DNA from: Neocallimastix lanati (nom. inval.)
Lineage: Eukaryota; Neocallimastigomycota; Neocallimastigomycetes; Neocallimastigales; Neocallimastigaceae
Assembly: GCA_016946835.1 (NCBI GenBank)
Contig: JACVTC010000020.1
Location: forward strand, 153,501 to 217,500
DNA length: 64,000 nt
Direction: 5' to 3'
Shown: positions 62,796 through 64,000 of the stretch, one piece after another
Layout: each line of letters starts with the position of its first letter
Numbering within the stretch: the first letter of the stretch is position 1
Made by a program: the position numbers and the translations under genes
Notes under the pieces: model-generated
What the model saw: only the letters and a program-made list of their open reading frames with translations
What the model was told of the DNA's origin: nothing
The model's database searches: none

Positions 62796-64000
62796 TTTAC
62801 AATTTTTTTTATTTACTTAGTTATTATTTTTATTTATTTATTATTTATGTAATAATTTTGTAATTTATTTATTATTTCTTGATATTATTATTTATTGATT
62901 GATTTAGTATTATTACTATTCATTCATCATTAATATTATCTTACTTTACATCAACATTACTATTTATTCATTCATTAGCTTTGTTAACTAGAATTATTCA
63001 TTAGTATTATTATTCATTTAATTATTAATAATATTTCGTGATATTATATTAATTATGGTGTATGGAATGAATGATAATGAAAATGACATTTCCAGAATGT
63101 AGTAAATGACATAAATTACTAACTACTGTAGTTTAACTTTAGACCTATAGAAAGCATACTGAATAAAATGGTTTAAAAGAATGAACTATTTAACAATGAA
63201 TGCATGAAATTCAAATTCAATGCAAGCAAATGAACAGCAAATGAGCAGCAAATGAAATTTACTTGTTCATTAAATTTATTATATTCAATTATTAAATTTC
63301 CTTTTCCTATTATTTTTTTCTTTTTTTGGAATGTTGGAGACATTAACTAGTAATTAGATAAATATTAAATTTAATTTATTTTATATAATAATGTTTAAGT
63401 TTTCTTTTTTTTTTTGGTATAAAGTTTATTAAGTACAAACTTTAATTAATAGAATAATTTTTCAAATTCTCAATTTGTATTTAATATGTACATTTATAAC
63501 CATATTAATTACCATTTATGTTATTCTATTATAAATAATCCATCCATTGCATTATATATTATAAATTAAATTGTACAATAAAGGAAAATTATAAATATAT
63601 CAAACTTGATTAAATATATACAATTTAATATACAATTAAAAAAAAATTAAATTTAATTAATTAAAAAAAAATAAATAATTTTAAGTATTATTAATCAGAT
63701 TATTTACTATGATAACTAATGATTTCTATTATAGAGAATAAAAAAGGCTATTTGGATAACTTTTTTTATTTATATTTTATTATTTATATTTTATAATTTA
63801 CATTATTTAACATTTTTTTATTTATATTTTTTTATTTATATTGTATTCTTTATATTTTATTATTTATATTTTATTCTTTATATTTATTATTTATTAAATA
63901 ATAATAATAATAATAAATATTAATAAATATTTCTGTTTTCTATTTTCATTACTTTTTTTTTAATATTTCCAAAAAAGCGTAATTTATACAAATTATATAA
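62796..64000. other. AT-rich DNA to the window end
   Basis: No gene seen. 63040-63270 is slightly more complex, with a short GCAAATGARCA repeat (63224-63256). The end of the window (63770-63900) holds TTTATATTTTATTA repeats. Confidence 0.5.

Overview
The window looks like nuclear DNA of an AT-extreme eukaryote, most likely an anaerobic gut fungus (Neocallimastigomycota). Supporting features are the strong A/T bias, homopolymer tracts up to 59 nt, (TTATTTA)n arrays, an ankyrin fragment of the N-K-E-N-x-Y-G-E-T-P-L type, a eukaryotic ribosomal protein eL18 pseudogene, a GT-AG intron, and Ty1/copia, Ty3/gypsy-like and LINE-like retroelements. The assignment is an inference. Dictyostelid genomes have similar base composition, but an intact-LTR copia element and the secreted protein types argue against that.

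Only four host genes look intact, all on the minus strand: two secreted KTLP-repeat proteins (13254-15020 and 39452-41323), an alpha/beta hydrolase (30848-31729), and a membrane-anchored DUF229/sulfatase-like protein in two exons (59088-61710). Everything else is mobile-element debris, gene fossils or simple-sequence DNA.

Layout: 1-1545, inverted halves of a decayed copia pol, followed by an ankyrin fragment to 1954. 2063-9907, a broken gypsy-like element folded into a near-identical inverted repeat of about 3.15 kb per arm around a ~0.7 kb loop. 9908-13253, AT-rich DNA with fossil islands. 13254-15020, KTLP protein 1. 15021-30847, mostly simple repeats, including a ~31-copy minisatellite at 21565-23060. 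30848-31729, hydrolase. 32215-34200, two host-gene pseudogenes (eL18, and a DUF229 paralogue that keeps its intron). 35.6-38.7 kb, LINE-like debris. 39452-41323, KTLP protein 2. 43.7-50.3 kb, another fossil island plus large heptamer arrays. 50785-56132, a nearly full-length copia element with two very similar LTRs, a half-tRNA-type primer site and a broken coding region. 57.6-58.6 kb, a second LINE-like copy. 59088-61710, DUF229 gene. 62.4-62.8 kb, another fossil island, then AT-rich DNA.

The best candidate for something undescribed is the KTLP pair. Both proteins have a signal peptide, roughly 500 residues of Lys-Thr-Leu-Pro repeats with no acidic residues, and a six-cysteine C-terminal module with identical cysteine spacing. 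The gypsy inverted repeat and the copia primer site, which matches the tRNA-Lys(CUU) anticodon arm as I recall it, come next. Many frame breaks fall in or next to homopolymers, so some may be sequencing errors.
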